A stretch of DNA of 64,000 nucleotides from Kingella sp. (in: b-proteobacteria) (GCF_030527935.1 NZ_JAUMZV010000008.1:1-64000); one strand, 5' to 3'; counted from the stretch's first letter, positions 43,094-52,504 are shown. The notes: generated by a model not told the origin, from the sequence alone. Program-made: numbers and translations.

Positions 43094-45429
43094 ATTGTTT
43101 CCTTGTGATTAGGATGCTTTTGGGAAAGATAGGCGAACCGAGTGTAGCCTTCGGCTGCGGTGGATACGCCAATGCGTCCGCCCATGTTTTGGATGGTGGC
43201 TTTGATAATATCCATGCCCACGCCGCGCCCTGCGTCTTCGGTTTCTTCGCTGGCGGTGGAGAAACCGTTACTAAACATCAGATTCAGCAATTGGCGTTGG
43301 TCAAACTCGGCGGCTTGCTCGGCGGTGGCGATGCCCAACGCCACGGCTTTGTTGCGAATCGCTTCAAAGTTGATGCCGTTGCCATCATCTTCGGCAACCA
43401 GCAGCAATTTGCCATCGGCTTGTTGCGAAAGGGTGAGTTTGAGCGTGCCCATTTCGGGTTTATTGCGTTGGCGGCGGATTTCGGGCGTTTCAATGCCATG
43501 CACCACCGAATTGCGCAAAAGCTGGATGGTGATGTCTTTGAGTTTTGCCCATTGCGCATCGCTCAATGGATTGCTTTCAAAGCCGCTGACAACAAGCTGC
43601 GCTTGTTTGTGCGTGCGTTTGGCGATGTCGGCAACGAATTGTTTGAAGTAATCCGTTTGCGCGGCGGCTTGATGACGCGATTCTTGCTCAGGACTGTTTT
43701 CAGGCTGCATACTGGTCATTTGCACGTTGGCTGTGCCGCCGATGCGCCCGTTATAGGTGTTTAGCACGTCAAACAAGCGATACAAATCTTCCAGCATCAC
43801 CACCAAGCCCAAGAAGTCTTGCCCTGTTAGGTTGGGCGAAGATTTCATGATGTTGAGCGCGTCTTCAAAGTTTTCACAAATATCCACCATGCGGTTCAGT
43901 TTCAAAGATGACGCTTCGCCTTTGATGGAGTGTACCAAGCGGGCGATGTATTGCGCTTTGCTGCGCAATTCTTCACGTTTGGTTTCGGGCGTTTTGAGCA
44001 CTTGGTTGATTTCGTTCAACCGTTCCATGCTGCCTTTGATGAAGCTGTTGAGCACGGTGGGGTTGGTGTTCAAAATGATGTTCAGCATTTCCAGCTCGCG
44101 CCCTTCTTGTTCTTTTTGGGCATCCAAGCTCGCTTGCAGCATCACCGATTCGGTGGTATCGGTTGCGCTGACCAAAATGCGTTCAATTTGACCATCCACC
44201 CACACGCGGAAGAATTTGAAATCCACAAAGCGTTGCGCGCCTGTGTCTTCCACTTGATAGCTGATTCGGTTGAGCGGATTCAAGTCTGCAATCAAATCTT
44301 CCACCACCCAATCGCTGTATAGCTGGTCAATAAAGGTTTGGGTGATGTCCAAGTCTTCTTGTGGCACGATTTTGCTGAGCACATCCAGCAAGTTGCGGTT
44401 GCCCACGTCTTTTTGGTCGATGATTTCTTCCAAGCGGCGAGAATATTGACCACCAATGTTCAGGTTTTTATCCACCAAGAATAAACCTTCGTTCACAGAT
44501 GCCATGATTTCGCTCATCTCTTGGTGGGCGATGTCCAATTCTTTATCGTGTTCCAACAGCGAACGCAACGCACCAAACACAATGCCCAAGAAGAGCAAGA
44601 ACGCCATCGCAATACCAGCCAATTGCATATATTGCCATTGTTTACCGCGCAATGCGGCCACGTCGCGGTAGGCTTGCGCGGAGTCCAGCTCGGCAGATGC
44701 CATGGTGGTGTTATACAAGCGGGTGTAGCGCACAAGGAAGTCAATCGATTCGTAGCGCACTTTGCCTTTTTCCACTTCGGCAAGGAAGGTATCAATCAAG
44801 CCTTTATAAGGTGTCCACACGCGGATGGTTTCCGCCATGGTTTTGCGTTCTACTTTGGTGGACAGCGGGCGCACGTTTACGTCTTCATAGGTCAAATGGA
44901 TGGTTTTGCCTTTTTCAAACGCTTCTAACGTGTCGTCAAACTGGTCGCGCGAAGTTTTCAAGTCTTTAATCGCTTGAACAGCTTCTTGCGGCAATTGGTT
45001 GATGTCCACATAAGTGGCAACTTTGGGCTGCTCCACAATGGCAGGGGCAGAGGCAGCCTGAAAATCGTTATCCGCTGCTGCTTGGGGTTGATTCATCGCT
45101 TGCGCTGCTTCGCCAACAGCAGGTTCGCTGGCTGCGGACGAGGCAACGGGCAAGTCTTTTTCTTTTTCGTAGTCGTCCACATAGGCTTTGAAGTTAAACG
45201 CGGCGCGGGCAAATTGCGCCACCAAACGACCTTGGCGGGTAACCACCACCAGCTCTTTACCTGTTTGCGTTTGTTGTACCGTTACCCATGCGCTGAACGC
45301 CAGCGTTGCTACGGTGAACACCAAGAACAAAACAATCATGGCAATCAAGGATGTATAGCGGCGCAAACCTTTTTTGGCTTCTTTTTTGGCTGCCGTGTTG
45401 GGCGCGGCGGTGTTGTTGGGATTACTCAT
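43081..45429 (-). CDS. Membrane Hpt/HATPase sensor kinase, CheA-like without CheW domain
   Basis: 782 residues. Two membrane helices (about 25-50 and 266-292) enclose a ~215-residue periplasmic domain with a Q/A-rich insert. A PAS-like domain follows (about 302-430), then an Hpt helix bundle with the phosphorylatable H500 in RLVHSIKGEA, then a CheA-type HATPase: N box LLRNSVVHGIE (N640), G1 EDDGNGI, F box SNGFSTASE, G2 DAGRGVGMDI. The protein stops right after the ATPase fold, so neither the CheA P5/CheW regulatory domain nor a P3 dimerisation domain is evident. It lies 10 bases after the sugar-binding lipoprotein gene, its likely input partner. Confidence 0.9.
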   Translation of the reverse strand: MSNPNNTAAPNTAAKKEAKKGLRRYTSLIAMIVLFLVFTVATLAFSAWVTVQQTQTGKELVVVTRQGRLVAQFARAAFNFKAYVDDYEKEKDLPVASSAASEPAVGEAAQAMNQPQAAADNDFQAASAPAIVEQPKVATYVDINQLPQEAVQAIKDLKTSRDQFDDTLEAFEKGKTIHLTYEDVNVRPLSTKVERKTMAETIRVWTPYKGLIDTFLAEVEKGKVRYESIDFLVRYTRLYNTTMASAELDSAQAYRDVAALRGKQWQYMQLAGIAMAFLLFLGIVFGALRSLLEHDKELDIAHQEMSEIMASVNEGLFLVDKNLNIGGQYSRRLEEIIDQKDVGNRNLLDVLSKIVPQEDLDITQTFIDQLYSDWVVEDLIADLNPLNRISYQVEDTGAQRFVDFKFFRVWVDGQIERILVSATDTTESVMLQASLDAQKEQEGRELEMLNIILNTNPTVLNSFIKGSMERLNEINQVLKTPETKREELRSKAQYIARLVHSIKGEASSLKLNRMVDICENFEDALNIMKSSPNLTGQDFLGLVVMLEDLYRLFDVLNTYNGRIGGTANVQMTSMQPENSPEQESRHQAAAQTDYFKQFVADIAKRTHKQAQLVVSGFESNPLSDAQWAKLKDITIQLLRNSVVHGIETPEIRRQRNKPEMGTLKLTLSQQADGKLLLVAEDDGNGINFEAIRNKAVALGIATAEQAAEFDQRQLLNLMFSNGFSTASEETEDAGRGVGMDIIKATIQNMGGRIGVSTAAEGYTRFAYLSQKHPNHKETICIN

Positions 45430-45439
45430 GGCGTTATCC

Positions 45440-46492
45440 TTATTTTAAGAATTCATCAACATTTTTCGCGCTAATGCCCACAAACGGCGGATAAATGGTG
45501 CGATCTTCCATACGATACGATGTGGGCAAGCCTTCAAGCGGCGGTCTGCCCGAGCCCAAATTGGCGGCAACGCGCACGGCATCATGCGCCCATTGTTGAT
45601 AGTCGCCACGTGCCGTGCCTGCCAGCAAGCCTGATTTCACCGCGCGTAAACCCACTTCGCCGCCATCCGAGCCGTAAACAGGGATGTTGATGCCGCGTTT
45701 TTTGAGTTCTTTGGCGATGGCGATGGCGGTGTCGTCGTTGTTGGTCAAAATCACTTCCACATCGGCAAAGCGCGGGTTCGCTATCCATGCTTCAAGGTTT
45801 TTCAAGCCCAGCGCGGGGTCAAAGTTGGCATAGGAAACCATCAATTCGCTTACGGGGCGGGCTAATTCTGGATAGCTAGACATGGTGGCAACCGCCCAGT
45901 CGGAGCGGTCGCGGGTGAACTCTGTGCCTTGTGTGGCTTTCATAAAGGCGTATTGGATGGTACCGTCGTGGTTTTTATCCATGGCGGGGTTTTCTTTAAA
46001 CGCTTGGACAACCAGCAAACCTTGCACCACGCCTGCGGTCATATCGTCGCCGCGCAAGTCATAGTCTAAATCGCAAGCGGCAAGGGCGCGTTTATCGGGC
46101 GACGCACCAAAAAACACCACAGGAATTTTTTTTGCGCACAAGTCTTTCATCAGCGGGATAACGGCTTGGTTGTTGGCAATATTGAGCACGATGGCTTTGG
46201 CATCGGCTGCCGATTGGGCAAGTTGCTGGATTTGCGCGTCTTGGTTGGGGGCTTGTTCTATTTTGAGTTTGACGGTGGGAAAGTCTTTGCCTGCGGCGAT
46301 TACGCCTGCATTCATCAGCTTTTGGAACTCCAAGCTATCGGGCTTATCCACCGAATTGACGGTAATTTTGATTTCTTGGCTAATTGGCGCGGATGCTTCG
46401 CCATAACCCGGTTTGCGCCGCTCGGCGACATCGTTGTTGCACGCGGTAAGCAAGGCGAGCATAAGCAGCGTGGTAAACGTTTTTTTCTGCAT
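45440..46492 (-). CDS. Periplasmic sugar-binding lipoprotein (MglB/RbsB-like fold)
   Basis: 350 residues. Lipobox LLTAC with C18 as the lipidated cysteine, so the protein is anchored to a membrane. The mature part is a type I periplasmic-binding protein of the galactose/ribose group: QNNQ-type AKAIVLNIANNQAVIPLMKDL, PVVFFGASPDK, a calcium-loop-like DKNHDGTIQYAFMKA as in the glucose/galactose-binding protein MglB, and ILTNNDDTAIAIAKELKKRG. No ABC ATPase or permease gene is adjacent; instead the gene leads an operon with a sensor kinase and receiver, which suggests a sensing role. Confidence 0.9.
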   Translation of the reverse strand: MQKKTFTTLLMLALLTACNNDVAERRKPGYGEASAPISQEIKITVNSVDKPDSLEFQKLMNAGVIAAGKDFPTVKLKIEQAPNQDAQIQQLAQSAADAKAIVLNIANNQAVIPLMKDLCAKKIPVVFFGASPDKRALAACDLDYDLRGDDMTAGVVQGLLVVQAFKENPAMDKNHDGTIQYAFMKATQGTEFTRDRSDWAVATMSSYPELARPVSELMVSYANFDPALGLKNLEAWIANPRFADVEVILTNNDDTAIAIAKELKKRGINIPVYGSDGGEVGLRAVKSGLLAGTARGDYQQWAHDAVRVAANLGSGRPPLEGLPTSYRMEDRTIYPPFVGISAKNVDEFLK

Positions 46493-46611
46493 GACAAGTT
46501 ATTCCTTTAAGAAAGCCGTCTGGTTTTGAAAAAAACTGCCAAAAAATGCGCGACGGCATGATGGGGGGTGCGGAATGTTTTGCAACAAACAAAGCTGGGC
46601 TTGGAAATGGC

Positions 46612-46641
46612 ACTATATCCCATTTGCTTAGGTTGTGTTAA
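46612..46641 (-). promoter_or_regulatory. Probable sigma-70 promoter of the sensory operon
   Basis: On the - strand TTAACA, an 18-base spacer, TATAGT, followed ~110 bases later by an AAAGGAA ribosome site and the ATG at 46492. Confidence 0.5.
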
Positions 46642-47073
46642 GCAGGATAAGCAATTTTTGTGCTAAATCATGCTTTTTGTGAAGATTTGGAAACATTTGT
46701 TTGGGGTAGTGGGTGGCGATGGGGTAAGGCAGCCTGAAAATAGGCGAAGCGAGTTTGGGTGCAATAAGCCTACGAAATTTGTTTTCAGGCTGCCTTGTAT
46801 GTAGCTAGGGGCAGCCTGAAAATAGGTGTTTCAGACGTTTTCAGGCTGCCTTTGCAAAATCCCCAATGACAGCCTGAAACCTAAAATGGAGCGGCGACGG
46901 CTCGTTGCCAATGCTTCAAACATTGCACTACTGTTTTGCCAAAATGTCGGCGAGCCGCCGACGCTCCATCGGTTACAGGTTTCGCAAAGGTTTCAGGCTG
47001 CCTTTGCATGGCGTATAAGGCAGTCTGAAAACGTAAAACCCGCATTCGTTCAGCAACGAATACGGATTTTTGT
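46642..47073. other. Repeat-filled intergenic region
   Basis: Contains several DUS in both orientations, a full palindromic element (46869-47003), and a hairpin ATTCGTTCAGCAACGAAT near 47045 followed by T's. No gene. Confidence 0.65.
46869..47003 (+). repeat. DUS-bounded palindromic element, full copy
   Basis: Left DUS has one substitution (ACAGCCTGAAA); the left arm ATGGAGCGGCGACGGCTCG, right arm and trailing inverted DUS are intact. Confidence 0.8.
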
Positions 47074-47499
47074 TTAAAACGCATCATCCAGCGGCGCAAT
47101 CTGCCAATGTTTGAGCAATTTGTTGAGCTGGCGCACTTTGCGTTGGCGGATGGCGCGGGCGAGCACCACGGGGGCGTTTAGGGCGAAGCGGCGGCGGGCG
47201 AAGCCTAGGTCTATGACTTCGTAAACCAGCATTTCGTGCTGTTCAAAGCGGATTTCGCCTGTGTTGGCAAGGATGCCGCGCGGGGTGCTTTGGTAGCTGC
47301 CGTCGGGTTGTTGCTGATAGCGGTTGGCATCGCACCAGATATGAAACAGCATATCATTTTGGGCGTTGGCGGGGACGGGGATGCGCAGTTCGGGGTAACG
47401 GCGTTGGGCATCTTTGGCGTTGAGCCATAGGCAAAATAGGAAGAAGCCGCCGCCAAATAGCCCGCCGATGATGGCGCCGAGTAGGATGGGTGGGTTCAT
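47074..47499 (-). CDS. Small inner-membrane protein of unknown function
   Basis: 141 residues from the ATG at 47499, chosen because it overlaps the rnc stop (ATGA). One N-terminal membrane helix (LLGAIIGGLFGGGFFLFCLWL), then a soluble domain with QHEMLVYEVIDLGFARRRFALN and a basic C-terminal helix. Not recognised. Coupling to rnc suggests co-expression, not necessarily a shared function. Confidence 0.75.
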   Translation of the reverse strand: MNPPILLGAIIGGLFGGGFFLFCLWLNAKDAQRRYPELRIPVPANAQNDMLFHIWCDANRYQQQPDGSYQSTPRGILANTGEIRFEQHEMLVYEVIDLGFARRRFALNAPVVLARAIRQRKVRQLNKLLKHWQIAPLDDAF

Positions 47500-48215
47500 T
47501 TTTTGGTTTTGCGAAATGGGGGTTGTTGGGTAAGCCATGCAATGGCTTGCTGGGCGCAGTCTTGTTCGGCGGCGCGGCGGCTGTGGGCTTGGGCGTAGGT
47601 AATTTTGCCAAATTGCCCAAGGTCGCAGGATACGTCAAATAGGGCGGTGTTGCCTTCGCCTGTTTGCTTTTCTATGCGGTATTTGGGCAGGGGCAGGTGT
47701 TGGGCTTGCAGCATTTCTTGCAGTTGGGTTTTGGGGTCTTTGGCTTGGGTGTGGGTGTTGAGCTGTTGGATGCGGGGGGCAAACAGGCGTTGCACGGTGG
47801 CTTCGGCGGTGGCGAAGTCGGCATCAAAGCTGATGGCGGCGAGCAAGGCTTCTACGGCATCGGCTAGGATGGATGCGCGGTCGTTGCCGCCGCTTTTGAG
47901 TTCGCCCGCGCCTAGGTATAGGGCGTTGCCAATATGCAGTTCGCGGGCGATTTCGGCAAGGGTGGCTTCTTTAACAAGCTGGGCGCGCAGGGGGGATAGG
48001 CGGCCTTCGGGCAGCTTGGGAAAGGCGTGGTAGAGCATTTTGGCGATGGCGTAGTCTAGGATGCTGTCGCCGATAAATTCTAGCCGTTCGTTGTTTTGGC
48101 TGTGGTAGCTGCGGTGGGTTAGGGCTTGTTGCAACAGGGCGGGGTTTTTGAAGGTGTAGCCGAGTTGGTTTTGCAGTTGGGTTAGGTATTGCTGGCGGGG
48201 GGTGGTTGGGGTCAT
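47496..48215 (-). CDS. rnc: Ribonuclease III
   Basis: 239 residues from the ATG at 48215; the upstream in-frame extension translates DUS DNA. The signature NERLEFIGDSIL with the catalytic acidic residues and the second acidic site in DAVEALLAAI are present, followed by a double-stranded RNA-binding domain (DPKTQLQEMLQAQ..). It cuts double-stranded RNA in rRNA precursors and mRNA. Long inverted DUS-rich palindromes in transcripts could be substrates (inference). Confidence 0.97.
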   Translation of the reverse strand: MTPTTPRQQYLTQLQNQLGYTFKNPALLQQALTHRSYHSQNNERLEFIGDSILDYAIAKMLYHAFPKLPEGRLSPLRAQLVKEATLAEIARELHIGNALYLGAGELKSGGNDRASILADAVEALLAAISFDADFATAEATVQRLFAPRIQQLNTHTQAKDPKTQLQEMLQAQHLPLPKYRIEKQTGEGNTALFDVSCDLGQFGKITYAQAHSRRAAEQDCAQQAIAWLTQQPPFRKTKK

Positions 48216-48338
48216 GGTTTGGTGTTTTGGGATGGGGTTTAGGCAGCCTGAAAAGGGGTTATCGTCAATTAGGTGGTACATGGGTTGAACCCTGTGATGA
48301 TATTTTCAGGCTGCCTTTAAGCGGTTGAATGGGGTGAA

Positions 48339-48986
48339 CTAGAATTTTTTAAATTCCCACACGCTGCCGTCTGCATGGAAACTTAAATAATAGCGTGCGC
48401 CGTTGGCATCAATTTGGGCGGTGTGCCACATGAGTTTTTGCTGCTTGGGCAGCCAAATCAGGGCAACGTGGTAGGCTTGGGTTTCTACGGCGTTCACGCT
48501 TTGGGCTTTTTGTTGCCATGCTTGGGCGATGTCGGCGGCTTGGGCGAAGTCTATTTGGGCAAGGGGAACGAGATGGCGGGCGGGGTTTCTGTTCGGCTCG
48601 GGGTCTGTGCCGATGGGGGTGGCGGCCCATTTGCCGTTTTCGTAGGTGTAGTACAGGATGTTTTCAGGCTGCTTGGGGTCTTGCAGGTCAATTTCTATGC
48701 GCGGGCGCGTGCCGTCAAAAAAGTTGATTTGTTCGTAGATTTGGATGGGCGCACCTTGCAATTCGGGTAGTTGGGTTAGGGCTTGTTGCGCGGCGCGCAG
48801 GGCTTGTTTGTCGCGCAGTATCCATTGTGGTTTTTCAGGCTGCTGTTCGGCTTGGGCTGGCTCTAACACGGCGGGTGCAGATGCAGCCTGAAAAGGGATG
48901 GCGTGGTTGCTTTGGGCGTGGGCGGCGGGGATGCCCAGCAGCGGCAGCACCAATGGGATAAGCAGGGAGAATAGCCAAGTTAGCAT
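48339..48986 (-). CDS. Secreted protein of unknown function
   Basis: 215 residues with a signal peptide (MLTWLFSLLIPLVLPLLGIPAAHA). A ~35-residue Q/A/P-rich linker is followed by a compact domain with RIEIDLQDPKQPENILYYTYENGKW and WHTAQIDANGARYYLSFHADGSVW, likely all-beta. Not recognised; PepSY/YpeB-like folds are conceivable but unproven. It overlaps recR by 7 bases. Confidence 0.75.
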   Translation of the reverse strand: MLTWLFSLLIPLVLPLLGIPAAHAQSNHAIPFQAASAPAVLEPAQAEQQPEKPQWILRDKQALRAAQQALTQLPELQGAPIQIYEQINFFDGTRPRIEIDLQDPKQPENILYYTYENGKWAATPIGTDPEPNRNPARHLVPLAQIDFAQAADIAQAWQQKAQSVNAVETQAYHVALIWLPKQQKLMWHTAQIDANGARYYLSFHADGSVWEFKKF

Positions 48987-49609
48987 GGCGCGTCCTTTTT
49001 TTCTTGCAGCAGTTGCCGCTCGTACACCGCTTGGGCGAGCGTGCCTGCGTCCACGTATTCTAGCTCGCTGCCCAGCGGCATACCGCGTGCTAAACGGCTG
49101 ATTTTATAGGGCTGTTCTTTGAGCAGCTCGGTGAGAATGTAGGCGGTGGCATCGCCCTCGGCGGTGAACGATGTGGCGATGATGATTTCTTGCACGGGGC
49201 TATCGGCAAGGCGGGCGATGAGTTTTTCCAACGCAACATGGCTTAAATCCATGTTTTGCGTGGGGCTCACGCTGCCCATCAGCACAAAATACAAGCCATC
49301 GTGGCAATGGGCGGCTTCCATTGCGGCGATGTCGGCGGGCATATGCACAATCATCAGGCGGGTTTTGTCGCGCTGTTCATCGGCGCAGATGGTGCATTCC
49401 TCGCCCTCGCAAAAGGTGTTGCAATGACGGCAGTTGCCCACTTGCTGCAAGGCATTATCCAGCGCGGCAAGCAGTTCGGCTGCGCCCTCGCGGTTGTGTT
49501 GCAGCAAGGTGTGTGCCATGCGCTGCGCGGTTTTCACGCCCACATTGGGGAACACGCGCAAGGCTTGGATTAGGGCAGAGTAGGCATCTTTATCTTTGGC
49601 TTGGGACAT
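48980..49609 (-). CDS. recR: Recombination mediator RecR
   Basis: 209 residues. Helix-hairpin-helix N-terminus (FPNVGVKTAQRMAHTLL), four-cysteine zinc finger CRHCNTFCEGEECTIC, Toprim domain (LMIVHMPADIAAME) and a C-terminal Walker-B-like segment. With RecF/RecO it loads RecA on gapped DNA, relevant for a transformable host. First of two overlapping genes. Confidence 0.95.
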   Translation of the reverse strand: MSQAKDKDAYSALIQALRVFPNVGVKTAQRMAHTLLQHNREGAAELLAALDNALQQVGNCRHCNTFCEGEECTICADEQRDKTRLMIVHMPADIAAMEAAHCHDGLYFVLMGSVSPTQNMDLSHVALEKLIARLADSPVQEIIIATSFTAEGDATAYILTELLKEQPYKISRLARGMPLGSELEYVDAGTLAQAVYERQLLQEKKDAPC

Positions 49610-49715
49610 GGTTTCAGGTTGCCTTTGGGGGATGGATTGCGAACATCAGGCAGCCTGAAAACGGTAACACGTTGTTTTACTGATTTTATTCGTTTTCAGG
49701 CTGCCTTGGAGCTAT

Positions 49716-50282
49716 TTACGCTTTGGGCAGCGTAACGCCCGTTTGCCCCATATATTTGCCATTACGGTCTTTGTAAGACGTTTCGCACATTTCATCGCTT
49801 TCAAAAAACAGCACTTGCGCCACACCCTCGCCCGCGTAGATTTTGGCGGGCAGCGGCGTGGTGTTGGAAAATTCCAGCGTAACGTAGCCCTCCCATTCGG
49901 GTTCAAACGGGGTTACGTTCACGATGATGCCGCAGCGGGCGTAGGTGGATTTTCCCAAGCACACGGTGAGCACATTGCGCGGGATGCGGAAATATTCCAC
50001 CGTGCGAGCCAGCGCGAACGAATTGGGCGGGATGATGCAGCAGTCGTCTTCCACGGTAACGAAATTCTTGGGGTCAAAGTTTTTCGGGTCAACGATGGTG
50101 CTGTTGATGTTGGTGAAAATTTTAAATTCGTTGGCGCAACGGATGTCGTAACCGTAACTAGATGTGCCGTAGGAAATGATTTTTTGCCCATTGGCTTCTT
50201 TGATTTGGCACGGCTCAAATGGGTCTATCATGCCGTGTTGCTCCGCCATGCGGCGTATCCATTTATCTGATTTGATGGACAT
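49716..50282 (-). CDS. dcd: dCTP deaminase
   Basis: 188 residues, the usual length of the trimeric dUTPase-fold deaminase that makes dUTP from dCTP for thymidylate synthesis. Recognised from IKSDKWIRRMAEQHGMIDPFEP, SYGTSSYGYDIRCANEF, and the active-site loop LGKSTYARCGIIVNVTPFEPEW-E. The next gene ends 20 bases upstream. Confidence 0.97.
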   Translation of the reverse strand: MSIKSDKWIRRMAEQHGMIDPFEPCQIKEANGQKIISYGTSSYGYDIRCANEFKIFTNINSTIVDPKNFDPKNFVTVEDDCCIIPPNSFALARTVEYFRIPRNVLTVCLGKSTYARCGIIVNVTPFEPEWEGYVTLEFSNTTPLPAKIYAGEGVAQVLFFESDEMCETSYKDRNGKYMGQTGVTLPKA

Positions 50283-50302
50283 TTTGTTATCCTTTGTTGA
50301 GT

Positions 50303-50722
50303 TTAAGACTCGTAGCGGTCAAATTGAATTTTGATTTGCTTGCCTTGTTGTTGCATACGAAATTGGGCTTTGTAGGGGCTGGCGCATAAGCCGTCTGAAT
50401 CGTATTCCATATAGAGCGCATTTTTGCTGACTTGATGCTTTTCGATAGTAGTGTCGCGCATGCCCTCATCATCGCAGGTGGTGCTTTGCCATTTTTGGGT
50501 GCGGTTTTTGGCGGGCATTTTTTTGGGCAACCATGCTTTGTTGTCTGCATCGTGTTGACGGAAGGCTTGATAGGCAGCGTTCATATCGCTGCCTTGGAAC
50601 ACGCATTCTTGTTTTTGGTGAACAGCATCTTCGGTGGGGATGTCGCGGCAGGCAAGCGGCGCATCCGCCCATATTGCGGGCGCGGCGGCAAGGAGCAGAG
50701 CGGTGAATAACTGTTTTTTCAT
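50303..50722 (-). CDS. Small secreted protein of unknown function
   Basis: 139 residues with a signal peptide (MKKQLFTALLLAAAPAIWA). The mature part has five cysteines and ends in LCASPYKAQFRMQQQGKQIKIQFDRYES. Not recognised. It lies 20 bases upstream of dcd in the same direction. Confidence 0.7.
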   Translation of the reverse strand: MKKQLFTALLLAAAPAIWADAPLACRDIPTEDAVHQKQECVFQGSDMNAAYQAFRQHDADNKAWLPKKMPAKNRTQKWQSTTCDDEGMRDTTIEKHQVSKNALYMEYDSDGLCASPYKAQFRMQQQGKQIKIQFDRYES

Positions 50723-50800
50723 GATGGTAAAAACTCGTTAGGATGGGTAAAGCGTGATTGTAATGTTTTCAGGCTGCCTTTGGATAGGGCAGCCTGACAG

Positions 50801-51706
50801 CTAGGACGATTTTTGCCAGCCGCCCAAATAGCCCACCAGCTCGCTAATCATCGTGCCGATGCTTTCTGCCATCAGGATTTGGCTGGCGAAAGCAAGGCTG
50901 GCGGCATCGTCGCCGTGTTGTTCGGCTTCTTCTTGCAACACGTCTAAATATTGAATGCGTTTGAGCGCGAAGTTGGCATCCAACACAAAGGCGATTTGCT
51001 CGCGCCACACCAAGCCAAGCTGGGTTACGCTTTTGCCGTCTTTTAAATGCTGCACCACTTCGGGCACGGTTAAATCTTGCTTGGCGATTTTAATCACGGG
51101 CACGACATCGCCACTGCCTTTGATTTCGCAGTTGTCGTCCAGCTCAAAACCGCCTTGGCACGCGCCATTGAGCAGCCATTCGGTCATCAGGCTGCTGGGC
51201 GATTGTTGGGTTTGTGGCAGGCGCGCTTCCAAGCCGCCGAGTGCTTCGCGCAGCTTGGTGAGCAGGTTTTCGGCTTTGTTGGCATTGGCGTTGTTAATCA
51301 GCAAAAAACCGTGTTTGGTGTCGCAAATGGCTTGCGTGCGGCTGCTGCGGGTGAACGCGCGGGGGAGCAGGTCGTCGGTGATTTGCTCTTTGAGTTCTTG
51401 CTTTTCTTTGCGCCCCACGCTGCGGGCTTCAGCGGTTTGGATTTCGGCAACTTTGTCGTCCAAAATTTCACGAATCACGCTGGCGGGCAGCACTTTTTCC
51501 GCTTTTTTCAGCGCGATAGACCATGTGAAATCGGCGGGGAACACCAGCTCGGGGCTAAAACCGTGGGGCGGGGTAAAGCCTTCGCTAAACCAGTCTAGTC
51601 CTGTAATCGGAGCAAATTGGGCGGCAGTGAGCTTGCTGGCAAGGGTGTCTAAATCGGGCAGGGTTTCGGGATTGATGGGGTAGAAATTGAGTTGTTTGAA
51701 CCACAT
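50801..51706 (-). CDS. rdgC: Recombination-associated protein RdgC
   Basis: 301 residues from the ATG at 51706 (MWFKQLNFYPI), the normal RdgC start; a longer frame to 51859 lies in promoter DNA. RdgC forms a DNA-encircling ring that restrains RecA; in Neisseria it is needed for efficient pilin antigenic variation. Family segments: GFSPELVFPADFTWSIALKKAEKVLP and TKHGFLLINNANANKAENLLTKLREALGG. Confidence 0.96.
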   Translation of the reverse strand: MWFKQLNFYPINPETLPDLDTLASKLTAAQFAPITGLDWFSEGFTPPHGFSPELVFPADFTWSIALKKAEKVLPASVIREILDDKVAEIQTAEARSVGRKEKQELKEQITDDLLPRAFTRSSRTQAICDTKHGFLLINNANANKAENLLTKLREALGGLEARLPQTQQSPSSLMTEWLLNGACQGGFELDDNCEIKGSGDVVPVIKIAKQDLTVPEVVQHLKDGKSVTQLGLVWREQIAFVLDANFALKRIQYLDVLQEEAEQHGDDAASLAFASQILMAESIGTMISELVGYLGGWQKSS

Positions 51707-51877
51707 GATTGGCGTGTCTCGTGTTGCTAAAAAGGGCGGGATTATAACATTTAGCTGCCTTAGAAATCCCCCGCTTTCCCAATAAGAAAAACTATCTTCC
51801 CCCAATCCTACTGGTTCTCCCACGCGCCAAGCCCTATCATTCGCTCTTCTATCAACCACCTAAAAAAAGGAAAAATC

Positions 51878-52483
51878 ATGTCCATCCAGGCTCTGCAACA
51901 AGCCGCTGAAAACCGCCGTTCCATCTATGTTTTAAACAAAGAACTGCCCATCAGCAAACCAGAAATCGCCCAAATTGTTGAACACGCCGTTAAACACACC
52001 CCATCTGCTTTCAATTCGCAATCCACCCGCATCGTGGTGCTGTTTGACGCAGAACACGAAAAAGTGTGGGACATCGCCGCCAACGAACTGCGCAAAATCG
52101 TCCCCGCCGACAAATTTGAACCCACTGCCAACAAGCTCAATATGTTCAAAGCCGCTGCTGGCACGGTGCTGTTTTTTGAAGACCAAACCGTAGTGCAAGG
52201 CTTGCAAAACCAATTCCCGCTGTATGCCGCCAACTTCCCCATCTGGTCAGAACACGCCAACGCCATGCACCAATATGCCATTTGGACAACATTTGAAGCC
52301 GCCAAAATCGGCGCAAACTTGCAGCACTACAACCCCATTATTGATGCCGAAGTGGCAAAAACATGGAACATCCCCGCTGGCTGGACACTCCGCGCCCAGC
52401 TGATATTCGGCGGCATCGCGGTCCCCGCAGGCGAAAAAGAATTTCAACCTGTTGAAGCGCGTTTAAAAGTATTCGGCTTATAA
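51878..52483 (+). CDS. Nitroreductase-family FMN oxidoreductase
   Basis: 201 residues. FMN-binding signature at the N-terminus (NRRSIYVLNKELPISKPEI) and HTPSAFNSQSTRIVVLF, then the active-site region NFPIWSEHANAMHQYAIWTTFEA. Most like the small single-domain group related to yeast Hbn1. It reduces nitro compounds or quinones with NAD(P)H; the physiological substrate is unknown. Divergent from rdgC, with a clear AAAGGA ribosome site. Confidence 0.9.
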   Translation: MSIQALQQAAENRRSIYVLNKELPISKPEIAQIVEHAVKHTPSAFNSQSTRIVVLFDAEHEKVWDIAANELRKIVPADKFEPTANKLNMFKAAAGTVLFFEDQTVVQGLQNQFPLYAANFPIWSEHANAMHQYAIWTTFEAAKIGANLQHYNPIIDAEVAKTWNIPAGWTLRAQLIFGGIAVPAGEKEFQPVEARLKVFGL

Positions 52484-52504
52484 TTCAAACCACTACCAAA
52501 AAGC

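Noticed and set aside
43081..46492. ABC sugar importer operon
   Set aside because: No ATPase or permease gene is present; the neighbours are a kinase and a receiver.
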